DNA of 64,000 nt. Source: RPQJ01 sp963696545 (lineage in GTDB: Bacteria > Pseudomonadota > Gammaproteobacteria > Steroidobacterales > Steroidobacteraceae). A model generated the notes under the pieces. It was not told the origin of the DNA. It did not search any database and worked only from the letters and a program-made list of their open reading frames with translations. The stretch is taken from NCBI GenBank assembly GCA_963696545.1, contig CAVOKQ010000008.1, forward strand, positions 1 through 64,000, in the 5' to 3' direction. Shown one piece after another: positions 1 through 8,964 of the stretch (positions are counted from its first letter, which is position 1; each line of letters begins with the position of its first letter). The translations under genes and the position numbers were made by a program.

Positions 1-2408
1 CCGGGGTGTACTTCGCCGCATTGTCGAGCAGATTGGCGAGCACCTGCGACACGAGCACTGGATCCACGTTCACGTCAGGCAGATCCTCGGGCAGGTCGAT
101 CGAGATGGGATATGCTGAGCCGGGGTTCCAGCCGATGCAAGGCGGCTCCGACCAGGTCCTCGACGGATTGCGTGTCACACCGCAACTCCACACGACCGGA
201 CTCCAGACGCATCAGGTCCAGCACATTCGAAATGAGATTGGACATCTCGTGCGCCTGTTCTTCGATCGAATGCGCGAGAGACTGCTGGGCGACCGGATCC
301 AGCGCCTGGCCGTGGCGGGCCAGCGTGCTTGCCGCGCCGGCAATCACCGCCAACGGCGTACGCAGGTCGTGTGATATCGAAGCGAGCAGCGTGTTACGCA
401 GGCTCTCGCTCTCGGCCGCAACGCGGGAGCCCGCCGCTTCTTCGCCGAGGGCAGCCCTTTCCCATGCCAGCGCGATCTGGCCGGCGAACGTCTCGAGCAG
501 GTGCCGCTGCTCGGGCAGCAGGATGCGACGCCGGTTGGTCGGCAGCACGGCGAGCACTCCGAGCGCACCATGAGCGCCGCCCAAAGGCAGGTAAACGGCA
601 GGCGCGGCTGGCAGCGTGTCGGTGCCGAGACCGGCGCGCTGGCCATGATCGAATACCCACTGCGCCACCGAGAGGTCGGCGCCGCGAAATGAACTCTCGA
701 GCGGGCTGCCCGCCGGATACTTCAGGCGTCCGTGCGAATCAGGCGTGAGTACCGTGGCGCTCGAGTCGAAGACCTCGGCGACGTGCCGGACCGCCACGCG
801 CGCCATGTTGTCGCTGCCGCGCGTTCCAGCCAGTTCGCGGCTCATCGCATACAGCAGTGTCGTGCGCCGCTCGCGCGCGCCCGCAACGCGATTCTGCTGT
901 CGCACGTTGGCCATAAGGTTGCCGATGGTGAGCGTCACCGCCAGCATGACCAGAAACGTGATCAGGTACTCCGCGTCACTCACCTGGAACGTCATCCGCG
1001 GCGGCACGAAGAAGAAGTCAAAAGCGGCAACGCTGGCGATGGCGGTCAGCGTCCCGGGTCCGCGGCCGAGGCGGAGTCCGGCGATCGTCGCGCCCAGCAC
1101 GTAGATCATCGCGACATTGGTCTCGGAGAACGCCGGATCCATCAGGAAGGCGATGCCGGTGCAGACCGCAGTAACCGCCGCCGCCCAGCCGTAGCGTGAC
1201 CAGGGTACCTCGCGCGACAAGTCCATGTGCGCCCTGGTCCGCCGGGCCGTCTCCTCGCCCTGTCGCGCGATTACCATCACGTCAAAGCCCTGCGCGCGCT
1301 TCACGAGTTCCGTCGCAGTCGAGGGCCGCAATAGCGCTTGCCAGCCGCGCCGCTTCGGCTCGCCGACCAGCACGCGTGTCGCACCGCGCGTGCGCGCGTA
1401 TTCCATCAAGGCCGCGGCGGCGGTCGGTCCGTCCAGCGTCACTGTGGCGGCGCCCAATGACTCGGCCAGACGCAGGATGTCGATGCGCCGATCACGTTCC
1501 GCTGCGGAGAGTCTCAGCAACGCGGGCGTCTCCACGTACACAGTCGTCCACTCCGCGTCGAGCGCATCGGCGATCCGCTTGCCGGTACGCACGAGCTGCT
1601 CCGCCTGTGCGTCGGGACCAATGGCCACCAGGAGCCGATCGCGGGCCAGGTACGCGCGCGATTGCGAACCCGCCACGCCCTGCTCGCGCGCCGCCGCATC
1701 GACACGATCTGCAGTCCGGCGCAGTGCGAGCTCGCGCAATGCCATCAGGTTCGGCTTGCGGAAGAAGCGTTCGACCGCCGTGCCGACCTGGTCGGACACG
1801 TACACCTTTCCCTGCTGCAGACGCTGCAGCAGGTCGTCCGGCGGCAGGTCGATCAGCTCGATCTCGTCGGCCTCGTCGAGCACGTGGTCCGGGATCGTCT
1901 CGCGCTGGCGCACGCCGGTAATCTGTGCGATGAGATCGTTGAGGCTTTCGAGGTGCTGGACGTTGAGTGTCGTCCAGACATTGATGCCCGCATCAAGGAT
2001 TTCAGTGATGTCCTGCCAGCGCTTGGCGTGCCGGGGCGACGGTTCGCCGTCGACCAGGTTTGAGTGCGCCAGTTCATCTACCAGCAGTATCTCGGGGCGA
2101 CGCTTCAGCGCTGCATCGAGGTCGAATTCCTGGCGCACCATGCCGCGATAGCGGATCGGCTGCAGAGGCAGGCTTTCCAGCGTCTCCAGCATGCGTTCCG
2201 TCTCGCGCCGGCCGTGTGGCTCCACGTAACCGACCACGACGTCGGTCCCTGTCGCCTTGGACGCGAGGGCGGCTTCGAGCATCGCGTAGGTCTTGCCGAC
2301 CCCCGCCGAAGCTCCAAAGAAGACCCGCAGCCGCCCGCGGCGCGCCCGTGCTTCCTCGGCCTGCACCTGTGCCAGCAGTTGGTCGGGATCCGGGCGGTCG
2401 TCGGCCAT
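1..2408 (-). CDS. kdpD: Sensor histidine kinase KdpD, 3' end off the window, apparent frameshift near 122-125
   Basis: Membrane sensor kinase that controls kdp expression with the response regulator KdpE, which would lie beyond the left edge. From ATG 2408: Walker A GASAGVGKT at residues 32-40, Walker B LVDELAHSN, a universal-stress-like domain, four clustered membrane helices around residues 400-500, a GAF-like region, and the phosphoacceptor motif SISHDLRTP with His near 680. The frame opened at 2408 stops at 75 after 777 residues. An adjacent frame resumes with typical KdpD sequence (ISIDLPEDLP, then VLANLLDNAAKYTP, the N box of the ATPase domain) up to base 1. Removing one base from the GGGG run at 122-125 would join the frames. 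The start is 7 bp after the kdpC stop. Identity is certain; whether the break is real is not. Confidence 0.93.
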
Positions 2409-2415
2409 GCGTCGA

Positions 2416-2988
2416 TTATCGTCCAGCGTCGAGCGCCATATTCAACTCGAGCACATTCACGCGCGGTTCGCCCAGCATGCCCAGCGTTCGTCCCTCGGTG
2501 GCGGCCCCTACCAGTTCGAGTACTTTCGCTTCGGGCAGACCCCGCTCGCGAGCCACGCGCGGCACCTGGAACTCAGCCGCGGCGATGGAAATCTGCGGAT
2601 CGAGGCCGCTGCCTGAAGCCGTCACGAGATCCACCGGCACCGACCGCCTGTTACCTGGATCGGCTGCGCGCAGCGCTGCAATGCGGCTCTCGACCGCGGT
2701 CGCCAGCGCTGGACTGAGCGGACCCTGGTTGGAGCCGGACGAGACCGCGCCGTTGTTCGGCGTCGGGCCCGTGGCCGACGGCCGCCCCCAGAAGTAGCGC
2801 GGCGACGAAAACGACTGCCCGATCAGGCGCGAGCCGACGACCTTGCCATCGACCGTGATGAGACTGCCGCCGGCCTGCGCGGGAACGGCCACTGCGGCCA
2901 CCAACGTCACGAGCCCCGGATAGACGACACCCGTCACGACAGTCAGCAGCAGGAACACGATCATTGCAATGCGAAGTTCACGGATCAT
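2416..2988 (-). CDS. kdpC: Potassium-transporting ATPase subunit KdpC
   Basis: Small subunit of the KdpFABC potassium pump, thought to assist ATP binding and complex assembly. The 190 residues are the usual length. One N-terminal membrane helix (FLLLTVVTGVVYPGL) is followed by a periplasmic domain with the family signatures GSRLIGQSF, YFWGRPSA and the DPQIS segment. The C-terminus ends VNVLELNMALD, as is typical. It begins 10 bp after the kdpB stop and is followed by kdpD after 7 bp, so it sits inside one transcript. No irregularity is seen. Confidence 0.97.
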   Translation of the reverse strand: MIRELRIAMIVFLLLTVVTGVVYPGLVTLVAAVAVPAQAGGSLITVDGKVVGSRLIGQSFSSPRYFWGRPSATGPTPNNGAVSSGSNQGPLSPALATAVESRIAALRAADPGNRRSVPVDLVTASGSGLDPQISIAAAEFQVPRVARERGLPEAKVLELVGAATEGRTLGMLGEPRVNVLELNMALDAGR

Positions 2989-2998
2989 TGTGATGTCC

Positions 2999-5077
2999 TC
3001 ATACCCAGCCGGTGGCCGCGAGCAGCACGTCGATCAGCTTGATGCCGATGAACGGCACCACGAGTCCGCCGAGGCCGAAGACCAGCAGGTTGCGGCGCAA
3101 CAGGTGCGCGGCGGATGCCGCCCGGGTCTTCACGCCGCGCAGGGCTAGCGGCACCAGCACCACGATGATGAGTGCGTTGAAGATCACGGCCGCGAGAATC
3201 GCGCTCTCCGGGCTCGCCAGGCGCATCAGGTTGAGCGCGTCGAGCTGCGGATACGTCGTAGCGAAGGCGGCCGGAATGATGGCGAAGTACTTGGCCACGT
3301 CGTTCGCGATCGAGAACGTCGTGAGCGCGCCGCGCGTCACCAGCAACTGCTTGCCGACGTCAACCACCTCGATCAGCTTGGTGGGATTCGAGTCGAGGTC
3401 CACCATGTTGCCGGCTTCCTTTGCCGCCTGGGTGCCCGTGTTCATCGCCACAGCGACGTCTGCCTGCGCCAGTGCCGGCGCATCGTTGGTGCCGTCGCCG
3501 CACATGGCGACCAGGTGCCCTTCACTTTGGTAGCGCCTGATCAGCGCGAGCTTGGTCTCCGGGGTGGCTTCGGCGAGAAAGTCGTCGACGCCGGCCTCCG
3601 CGGCGATCGCGGCCGCGGTCAGCCGGTTGTCACCGGTGACCATGACGGTCTTGATGCCCATCTGCCGCAGCTCGGCGAATCGCTCGCGGATGCCGCCCTT
3701 GACGATGTCGCGCAACTCGATCACGCCGAGCACGCGCTTGCCCTCGGCAACGACGAGCGGGGTCGCGCCACCGCGAGCCACGGACTCGACCTGCTGCGTT
3801 ACCGCAACCGGCCATGCACCGCCTTCCGTCTCGACGAACTTGCGCACCGCATCGGCCGCGCCCTTGCGCAGCCTGCGCCCTTCCAGATCCACGCCGCTCA
3901 TGCGGGTCTGGGCCGAGAACTTGTGGAACTCATGGGCGGAGCTGGCCAGGTCGCGCCCGCGCAGCTGGAACCGTTGCTTGGCCAGCACGACGATGGAACG
4001 ACCCTCCGGCGTCTCGTCCGCAAGCGAGGCGAGTTGCGCCGCGTCGGCCAGATCCTGTTCCGTCACGCCCGGCGCTGCAAAAAAGCTCGAGGCCTGCCGG
4101 TCTCCGAGCGTGATCGTGCCGGTCTTGTCGAGTAGCAGCACATCGACGTCACCCGCCGCCTCCACGGCGCGCCCGGAGGTCGCGATCACGTTGGAGCGCA
4201 CCATGCGGTCCATGCCCGCAATGCCGATCGCGGACAGCAGGCCGCCGATCGTGGTGGGGATCAGGCAGACCAGCAACGCCACGAGCACCACCGCGGTGAC
4301 GGCGGTGCCGACGCCCGAGCTAGCCACCGCGAACTTGGAGAACGGCGCCAGGGTGACGGTAGCAAGCAGGAACACCAGCGTCAGGAACGACAGCAGGATC
4401 GACAAAGCGATTTCGTTCGGCGTCTTACCGCGCTTGGCGCCCTCTACCATCGCGATCATGCGGTCGAGGAAAGCTTCGCCCGGGTTGCTGGTGACGCGCA
4501 CCACCAGCCAGTCGGACAGCACGCGTGTGCCACCGGTGACGGAGCCGAAGTCGCCGCCCGATTCCCGCAGCACGGGCGCCGATTCGCCGGTGATGGCGCT
4601 TTCGTCCACCGAGGCGACTCCGTCGACGACTTCGCCGTCTGCGGGAATGACGTCCAGGGCCTCGACCAGCACGACATCGTCACGCCGCAGCGTTGAGGCC
4701 TGGACCAGCGTGTGGCCGTCTTCCACGCGCCGGCCCTTGAGCTTCTTCGCCTGCACTTCCTTGCGCGTGGAACGCAGGGCCGCGGCCTGGGCCTTGCCGC
4801 GACCTTCGGCCACTGCCTCGGCGAAGTTCGCGAACAGGACCGTCAACCACAACCATGCCGAAATCACCAGCACGAACCCGGGGCGCCCGGCATCGGGCGC
4901 CATCCCGAACGCGGCGGAAACGCCCAGCACGGTCGTGAAGAGACTGCCCACGAAGACGACGAACATCACCGGGTTACGCACCTGCACGCGCGGGTCGAGC
5001 TTGGCGAAAGAATCGCGGATTCCCTGCAGGACAATGGGTCCCGTGAGGGCAGTGGTGCCGGCATGTGTCGCAGTCAT
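2999..5077 (-). CDS. kdpB: Potassium-transporting P-type ATPase catalytic subunit KdpB
   Basis: The catalytic P-type ATPase that energises KdpA. The phosphorylated aspartate is D317 in DKTGTITLG. Other family marks are the actuator loop SAITGES, the membrane motif CLIPTTIGGLLSAIG, the KGAAD segment of the nucleotide domain and the hinge VAMCGDGTNDAPAL. The length is 692 residues (E. coli 682). I chose ATG 5077, one base after the kdpA stop and behind GGGAG. An in-frame ATG at 5092 would add five residues and overlap kdpA. Such tight spacing suggests translational coupling with kdpA. Confidence 0.97.
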   Translation of the reverse strand: MTATHAGTTALTGPIVLQGIRDSFAKLDPRVQVRNPVMFVVFVGSLFTTVLGVSAAFGMAPDAGRPGFVLVISAWLWLTVLFANFAEAVAEGRGKAQAAALRSTRKEVQAKKLKGRRVEDGHTLVQASTLRRDDVVLVEALDVIPADGEVVDGVASVDESAITGESAPVLRESGGDFGSVTGGTRVLSDWLVVRVTSNPGEAFLDRMIAMVEGAKRGKTPNEIALSILLSFLTLVFLLATVTLAPFSKFAVASSGVGTAVTAVVLVALLVCLIPTTIGGLLSAIGIAGMDRMVRSNVIATSGRAVEAAGDVDVLLLDKTGTITLGDRQASSFFAAPGVTEQDLADAAQLASLADETPEGRSIVVLAKQRFQLRGRDLASSAHEFHKFSAQTRMSGVDLEGRRLRKGAADAVRKFVETEGGAWPVAVTQQVESVARGGATPLVVAEGKRVLGVIELRDIVKGGIRERFAELRQMGIKTVMVTGDNRLTAAAIAAEAGVDDFLAEATPETKLALIRRYQSEGHLVAMCGDGTNDAPALAQADVAVAMNTGTQAAKEAGNMVDLDSNPTKLIEVVDVGKQLLVTRGALTTFSIANDVAKYFAIIPAAFATTYPQLDALNLMRLASPESAILAAVIFNALIIVVLVPLALRGVKTRAASAAHLLRRNLLVFGLGGLVVPFIGIKLIDVLLAATGWV

Positions 5078-5078
5078 C

Positions 5079-6888
5079 TCAATGGCTCCCATAAAGCTGG
5101 AGGTGTTCCACGATCGGCCCGAGCGCGAGCGCGGGCAGGAACGTGAGTGCGCCGACCAGCAGCACAGTGGTCACCAGCAACGTGACGAAAAGAGGTGTGT
5201 GTGTGGGCAAGGTCCCCGCCGTGATGGCCGTCGCACGCTTGGCGGCCAGGCTGCCGGCAATGGCCAGCACCGGAACCATCAGCCAGTAGCGCGAGACCCA
5301 CATCGCGATGCCAAGCGCGAAATTGTAGAAGGGCGTGTTGGCCGAGAGCCCCGCGAAGGCACTGCCGTTGTTGTTGCCTGCGGAAGAGAAGGCATACAGG
5401 ATCTCCGAGAAGCCGTGCACGCCGGGATTGGCGACACTCGCGGTGGCCGCTGGCACCATGACTGCCACGGCAGTGCCCAGCAGGACTGCGATGCACGGCA
5501 CCAGCAGCACGATCGCCGCCATCTTGACCTCGTAGGCCTCGATCTTCTTGCCGAGGTACTCGGGCGTGCGCCCGACCATCAGCCCGGCGATGAACACCGC
5601 GATGACGGCGAACATCAACATGCCGTAGAGCCCGCTGCCGACGCCGCCGAAGACGACTTCACCGAGCTGCATGAGCCACATCGGCACCAGCCCGCCCAGC
5701 GGCGTGAACGAATCGTGCATGGCGTTGACCGAGCCATTCGAGGCCGCCGTCGTGGCCGTCGCCCACAGCGCGGAGTTGGCGATGCCGAAACGCGTCTCCT
5801 TGCCCTCCATGTTGCCGCCGGGCTGCGTCGCGGAGACCGCCTGGTCCACACCAAGCGCATCGAAGCGCGGGTTTCCCGCCTGTTCGGCCGCGAACGCGCC
5901 GAGCAGCAAGGGCAGGAAGATCACCAGCATGGCCGCCAGCAAGGCCCAGCCCTGCCGCTTGTCGTTGACCATGCTGCCGAACGTGTAGCAGAGCGCGGCC
6001 GGGATCAGCAGGATGGCCAGCACCTCGAGGAAATTCGACAGCGGCGTCGGGTTCTCGAAAGGGTGCGCCGAGTTGACGTTGGAGAATCCGCCGCCGTTCG
6101 TGCCGAGCTGCTTGATCGCCACCTGGCTCGCGGCGGGGCCGAGCGGCAGTGTCTGCTCGGTAACGGCCTGGTCCTTCATGACCGCAGTTCCGGACTCGTC
6201 CAGCTGGGCGGTGCCGTCGGCGTTTGTCGCCGGCACCTGGATGATCACGGGTTCGACCAGGGTCGCCTGCTGGTACGGCGAGAACGACTGTACGACGCCC
6301 TGCGTTGCGAGCGCGATCGCCAGGATGAAGGAGAGTGGCAGCAGCACGTACAGCGTGCTGCGTGTGAAATCGACCCAGAAGTTGCCGATGTGACCCGCCT
6401 CGCGACGGGTGAAGCCGCGGATCAAAGCGATGAGCACCGCGATGCCCGTGGCCGCCGACAGGAAATTCTGCACGGCGAGACCGAGCATCTGCGTCAGGTA
6501 GCTCATGGTCGCTTCGCCGGCGTAACCTTGCCAGTTGGTGTTGGTCGCAAAGCTGACGGCCGTGTTGAACGACGAGTCGGGTGATACCGCACCCAGCCCT
6601 TGCGGGTTGAGGGGCAGCACGTGTTGCAGGCGTTGCAACGCATACACGGCGATGAAACCCAGCAGGTTCACCAGCAGGACGCGCGAACGCGTAGCGCTTC
6701 CAGTCCGATTCATGCGCCGGATCCACGCCGGCGATGCGATAGATCAATCGCTCGACGGGTCCCAGCACTGGCGACAGGAACGTGCGCTCGCCCTGAAAGA
6801 CGGCCGCCATGTAGGCGCCGAGCGGCTTCACCAGCGCCACGAGCACCACGACATACAACGCCAGTTGCAGCAGTCCCTGGCCGGTCAT
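5079..6888 (-). CDS. kdpA: Potassium-transporting ATPase channel-like subunit KdpA, apparent frameshift near 6681-6685
   Basis: Channel-like subunit that binds and translocates potassium. The N-terminal part (MTGQGLLQLALYVVVL to SDWKRYAFA, from ATG 6888) and the rest (VLLVNLLGFIAVYALQRLQ onward) lie in different frames. They meet at a short GCGCG stretch at 6681-6685, where one extra base (or two missing) would explain the break. All later family segments are intact, including TNWQGYAGE, the selectivity-loop segment LGTNGGGFSNVNSAHPFENPT and SAGNNNGSAF. The corrected length would be about 602 residues, compared with 557 in E. coli. The start overlaps the kdpF stop in an ATGA junction. Confidence 0.93.
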
Positions 6889-6977
6889 TGGAATTTCTCC
6901 GGGTACAGGAGCGCGACCACGAGATAGATGAACAGGCCGACGGCCACCAACAGGCCGATCACGTCTATGGGCGTCAT
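6885..6977 (-). CDS. kdpF: KdpF, 30-residue stabilising peptide of the Kdp pump
   Basis: A 30-residue single-helix membrane peptide, MTPIDVIGLLVAVGLFIYLV followed by a second hydrophobic run ending in YPEKFQ. The YPEKF end is the hallmark of KdpF, which stabilises the KdpFABC complex in the membrane. Its stop overlaps the kdpA start by ATGA, and its own start overlaps the stop of the preceding small ORF in the same way. Three genes are thus chained by 4-bp overlaps. Confidence 0.95.
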   Translation of the reverse strand: MTPIDVIGLLVAVGLFIYLVVALLYPEKFQ

Positions 6978-7066
6978 AACTGCCCCCGCAGACGGTTGCA
7001 CAGCACGAACAGCCCCCAAGTCGCCGCGCATAGCGCGAACGTCACCAACAGAACAAGGATTTCCAT
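6974..7066 (-). CDS. 30-residue single-helix membrane peptide at the head of the kdp operon
   Basis: A short ORF encodes MEILVLLVTFALCAATWGLF followed by VLCNRLRGQL. It has one hydrophobic helix and a basic C-terminal tail. A strong GGAGG stands 8 bp before its ATG, and its TGA overlaps the kdpF ATG. It is the first gene of the operon, and the RBS plus overlap make translation very likely. The size matches KdpF but the sequence does not. It could be a second small accessory subunit, or a leader whose translation feeds kdpF by coupling. I know of similar unnamed ORFs ahead of kdpF in other proteobacteria but cannot assign a function. Confidence 0.8.
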   Translation of the reverse strand: MEILVLLVTFALCAATWGLFVLCNRLRGQL

Positions 7067-7108
7067 GGCCTGACCTCCAGATACAAGGACAAGCGTAGGC
7101 AGCCGGGT

Positions 7109-7126
7109 GTTAGGACGGCGTTAGGA
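7109..7126. promoter_or_regulatory. Tandem GTTAGGA direct repeat, candidate KdpE site
   Basis: GTTAGGA occurs twice, at 7109-7115 and 7120-7126, with an 11-bp period, about 45-60 bp upstream of the first kdp start codon. OmpR-family response regulators, which include KdpE, usually bind paired direct repeats one helical turn apart, so this is a plausible activator site. The assignment rests on spacing and position only. Confidence 0.4.
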
Positions 7127-7264
7127 ATTCAGTTGGCGCAGATCGGCGCGAGTCAGGTGAAGCGTAATAAGCCGGCCTGACGGCACCGCTTACGACATTC
7201 CAATGAACCAACGAACGACTACCGTTCGAGAAATGCGTGAAGGTCCGCTTTCTTGCAGCACGAC

Positions 7265-7297
7265 TGACCGCTCAGGGTCGGTTTTCGCCGTACAGCG
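7265..7297 (+). repeat. Dispersed 33-bp repeat, copy 1
   Basis: It matches 10312-10344 in the same orientation at 27 of 33 positions. The conserved core blocks are GGGTCG, TTTTC and CCGTACA. Both copies are intergenic and flank the accessory block that holds higBA, the tRNA fragment, the rhodanese gene and the DszB-like gene. The nature of the repeat is unknown. Confidence 0.6.
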
Positions 7298-7391
7298 GCC
7301 GCCTTAGGTGGGCAGGGAACTCGTTGGGTTGCCTGCGGGGCACGGCGACTTCACTAGGGTCAGAGCCGCGTCACCCCCTGCACTAACGTTC

Positions 7392-7420
7392 TTGTTGCGT
7401 GACGCGCAACACGGTACACT
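7392..7420 (+). promoter_or_regulatory. higBA promoter with internal inverted repeat
   Basis: TTGTTG at 7392-7397 and TACACT at 7415-7420 are separated by 17 bp, a good sigma-70 arrangement. A perfect inverted repeat, TTGCG-5-CGCAA (7395-7409), lies between and over them, as expected for a HigA operator. Transcription would start around 7427, essentially at the higB ATG, so the message may be leaderless. No Shine-Dalgarno sequence is visible. Confidence 0.6.
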
Positions 7421-7426
7421 GCCGCC

Positions 7427-7705
7427 ATGATCCAGTCGTTCCGGCACAAGGGACTGCGGCGGTTCTACGAATCGGGGTCATTGGCCGGAATACAGCCTCA
7501 GCATGCGCGAAGGCTGAGGATGCAGTTGGCCGCCCTCGATTCGGCCCAGGTCCTAGAGGACATGGACATTGCAGGGTTCCGTCTTCACCCGCTTAAGGGC
7601 GCTGACCGCGGACGGTGGTCGATCTGGGTCAGCGGCAACTGGAGACTGACGTTCGAGTTTCGCGACGGGCAGGCGTACGTGCTCGATTACGAGGATTACC
7701 ACTGA
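7427..7705 (+). CDS. higB: HigB-type toxin (RelE superfamily)
   Basis: The 92 residues match the HigB/RelE plasmid-maintenance killer family. These are ribosome-dependent mRNA interferases that cut mRNA in the A site. Family features are the opening IQSFRHKGLRRFYE, the middle GFRLHPLKG and GRWSIWVSGNWRLTFEF, and the C-terminal VLDYEDYH. Toxin-before-antitoxin order and one-base overlap with the next gene are typical of higBA. It is transcribed divergently from kdp. Confidence 0.93.
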   Translation: MIQSFRHKGLRRFYESGSLAGIQPQHARRLRMQLAALDSAQVLEDMDIAGFRLHPLKGADRGRWSIWVSGNWRLTFEFRDGQAYVLDYEDYH

Positions 7706-7998
7706 TGGCCATGCACAACCCTCCGCATCCGGGTGAGTTCATCACGGCGGTGTACCTGGAGCCCAATGGACTGAGCGGCCGTGAGCTGGCCGCCAAGCTG
7801 GGAGTCGCACCGTCGACTCTCAATCGGGTGCTGACCGGTGCCAGCGGGGTGAGCCCGGAGATGGCGCTGCGGCTGTCGAAGTGCCTGGGCCGGACCCCCG
7901 AGAGCTGGCTCGCCATGCAATACATTCATGATCTGTGGCGCGCAAGACAGCAGGTGGACCTGAGCCGCGTTGGCAAGGTTCGCCTCACGGCTGCCTGA
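7705..7998 (+). CDS. higA: HigA-type antitoxin, HTH transcription factor
   Basis: A 97-residue HigA-family antitoxin with an XRE-type helix-turn-helix (GRELAAKLGVAPSTLNRVL at about residues 23-41). The HPGEF opening and the PESWLAMQYIHDLW segment are typical of the family. It neutralises HigB and normally represses the operon through the inverted repeat in the promoter. The ATG shares one base with the higB stop (TGATG), so translation is coupled. Confidence 0.94.
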   Translation: MAMHNPPHPGEFITAVYLEPNGLSGRELAAKLGVAPSTLNRVLTGASGVSPEMALRLSKCLGRTPESWLAMQYIHDLWRARQQVDLSRVGKVRLTAA

Positions 7999-8491
7999 TG
8001 TGCCCACTCGCCGCTACTCACACGTGAATCACACGCAGAGTCGCCGTCGTCCGTAGGTAGTTGATCTGGTGAGCGGGGCAGGGCGGCTCGGGTGGGTTCG
8101 ATTCCCATCACCCGCTCCATCTACCCGCCAGGCTGACGCGTCGCCAGCCATCTTCAGCCAGAGTTTCTCGCGCGAGCCGCATCTTGATCACGCGGCCATT
8201 CCGAGTCTTCATCCTGTCGCGCGCTAGCTGGTGTCTTCCTGCGCCGACCTCGGTTTCACGTGTTGGCGAGCGATGCAGCCGTCCGTTTGCGAGCGGATCG
8301 CGGTTTTCGAAGCGGACGTTCGCGACTGGGCAAGATCGGCCAGGAGGCGACATTCGCCTCCTTGCTGCAATGCGGTCACTGGCCGTTGCGTCGGGAACCG
8401 GCATTCGGCGCAAGCCAACAGCGAGAAGAACCTGATCTGGGTGGATGCGACGCGTGCGGGCGCTCTCGGTGCCGATTTTCGGCGCCGGCGA
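7999..8491. other. Gene-free accessory region with a tRNA 3' fragment
   Basis: In nearly 500 bp I find no supportable gene. It contains a tRNA-Gly 3' fragment (8092-8119). Around 8265-8335 it has imperfect inverted sequence (GTCCG ... CGGAC) with a loose resemblance to the 33-bp repeat family. It reads as decayed integrated DNA. Confidence 0.5.
8092..8119 (+). tRNA. 3' fragment of a tRNA-Gly gene, probable integration scar
   Basis: The 28 bases form a proper T arm (stem GTGGG/CCCAT, loop TTCGATT), the 3' acceptor strand CACCCGC, discriminator T and encoded CCA. The acceptor strand would need a GCGGGTG partner, as in tRNA-Gly. The preceding 60 bases contain no anticodon arm, D arm or 5' acceptor strand, so this is not a functional gene. 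Such 3' ends are left where tRNA-targeting integrases insert, as attL/attR half sites. No integrase is in the window. Confidence 0.7.
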
Positions 8492-8824
8492 CTATTTCTC
8501 GACGATCTTCATGATGTCCTTGTAGCCGCCGCCGTTGAACGCCTTGTATCCCAGGGCATCCAGTGCTTGCTTGGCCTTTCCGGCGGCAGCGCCCGAGTGA
8601 CAATAGAGCACGATCTTCCGGTCACGCGGCAGTTCGTTCAGTCGACGCTTCAGCGTGAAAATTGAAATGCTGGTCGCGCCGGGAGCCATGCCCATCTTCG
8701 CCTGGATCTTCGGTCGAACGTCGACCAGGAATGCTCCTGCCTTGAGCAGTTTCGCTACCTCGTCCGCTGGCAGCTTCGACTTCGCCAGCTCGTCGTGCTT
8801 TGTCTTCAATTTTGCGACCAACAT
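8492..8824 (-). CDS. Single-domain rhodanese-like sulfurtransferase
   Basis: A 110-residue protein with one rhodanese fold: LVDVRPK (D35, R37) and the active-site loop YCHSGAAAGKA with catalytic Cys75. Rhodaneses carry sulfane sulfur on this cysteine as a persulfide. There is no signal peptide, so it should be cytoplasmic. I placed the start at ATG 8824, six bases after AGGAGG; an in-frame ATG nine codons upstream has no such site. It lies beside the DszB-like gene in the same direction, with a 140-bp gap. Both are sulfur-linked families, but a functional link is only inference. Confidence 0.88.
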   Translation of the reverse strand: MLVAKLKTKHDELAKSKLPADEVAKLLKAGAFLVDVRPKIQAKMGMAPGATSISIFTLKRRLNELPRDRKIVLYCHSGAAAGKAKQALDALGYKAFNGGGYKDIMKIVEK

Positions 8825-8964
8825 CTGACTCCTCCTAATGGGAAACCTCACTACAGGTGGCGAATTTGAGGTTCGGCCACTTACCGTCGTTCGCAGGCAA
8901 ACTACACGCCGGGTATTCCTGCGGCGCGGTACTCCGCCAGATCCAACAGCGCACGTCCCTCGGC

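Larger units (their letters stand above)
7067..7426. other. Intergenic region between divergent kdp and higBA
   Basis: This 360 bp holds no credible gene. It contains the kdp promoter side (tandem GTTAGGA), the higBA promoter at its right end, and in the middle one copy of a 33-bp degenerate repeat (7265-7297) that recurs at 10312-10344. The middle looks like decayed non-coding DNA. Confidence 0.6.

Noticed and set aside
3552..6584. Open frame of about 1,000 codons on the plus strand across kdpB and kdpA
   Set aside because: It is antisense to clearly conserved kdp genes, shows no family resemblance and arises from high GC codon bias.
7926..8120. Short minus-strand ORF beginning MERVMGIEPTRAALP
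   Set aside because: It is the well-known spurious translation of a tRNA 3' end and coincides with the tRNA-Gly fragment.
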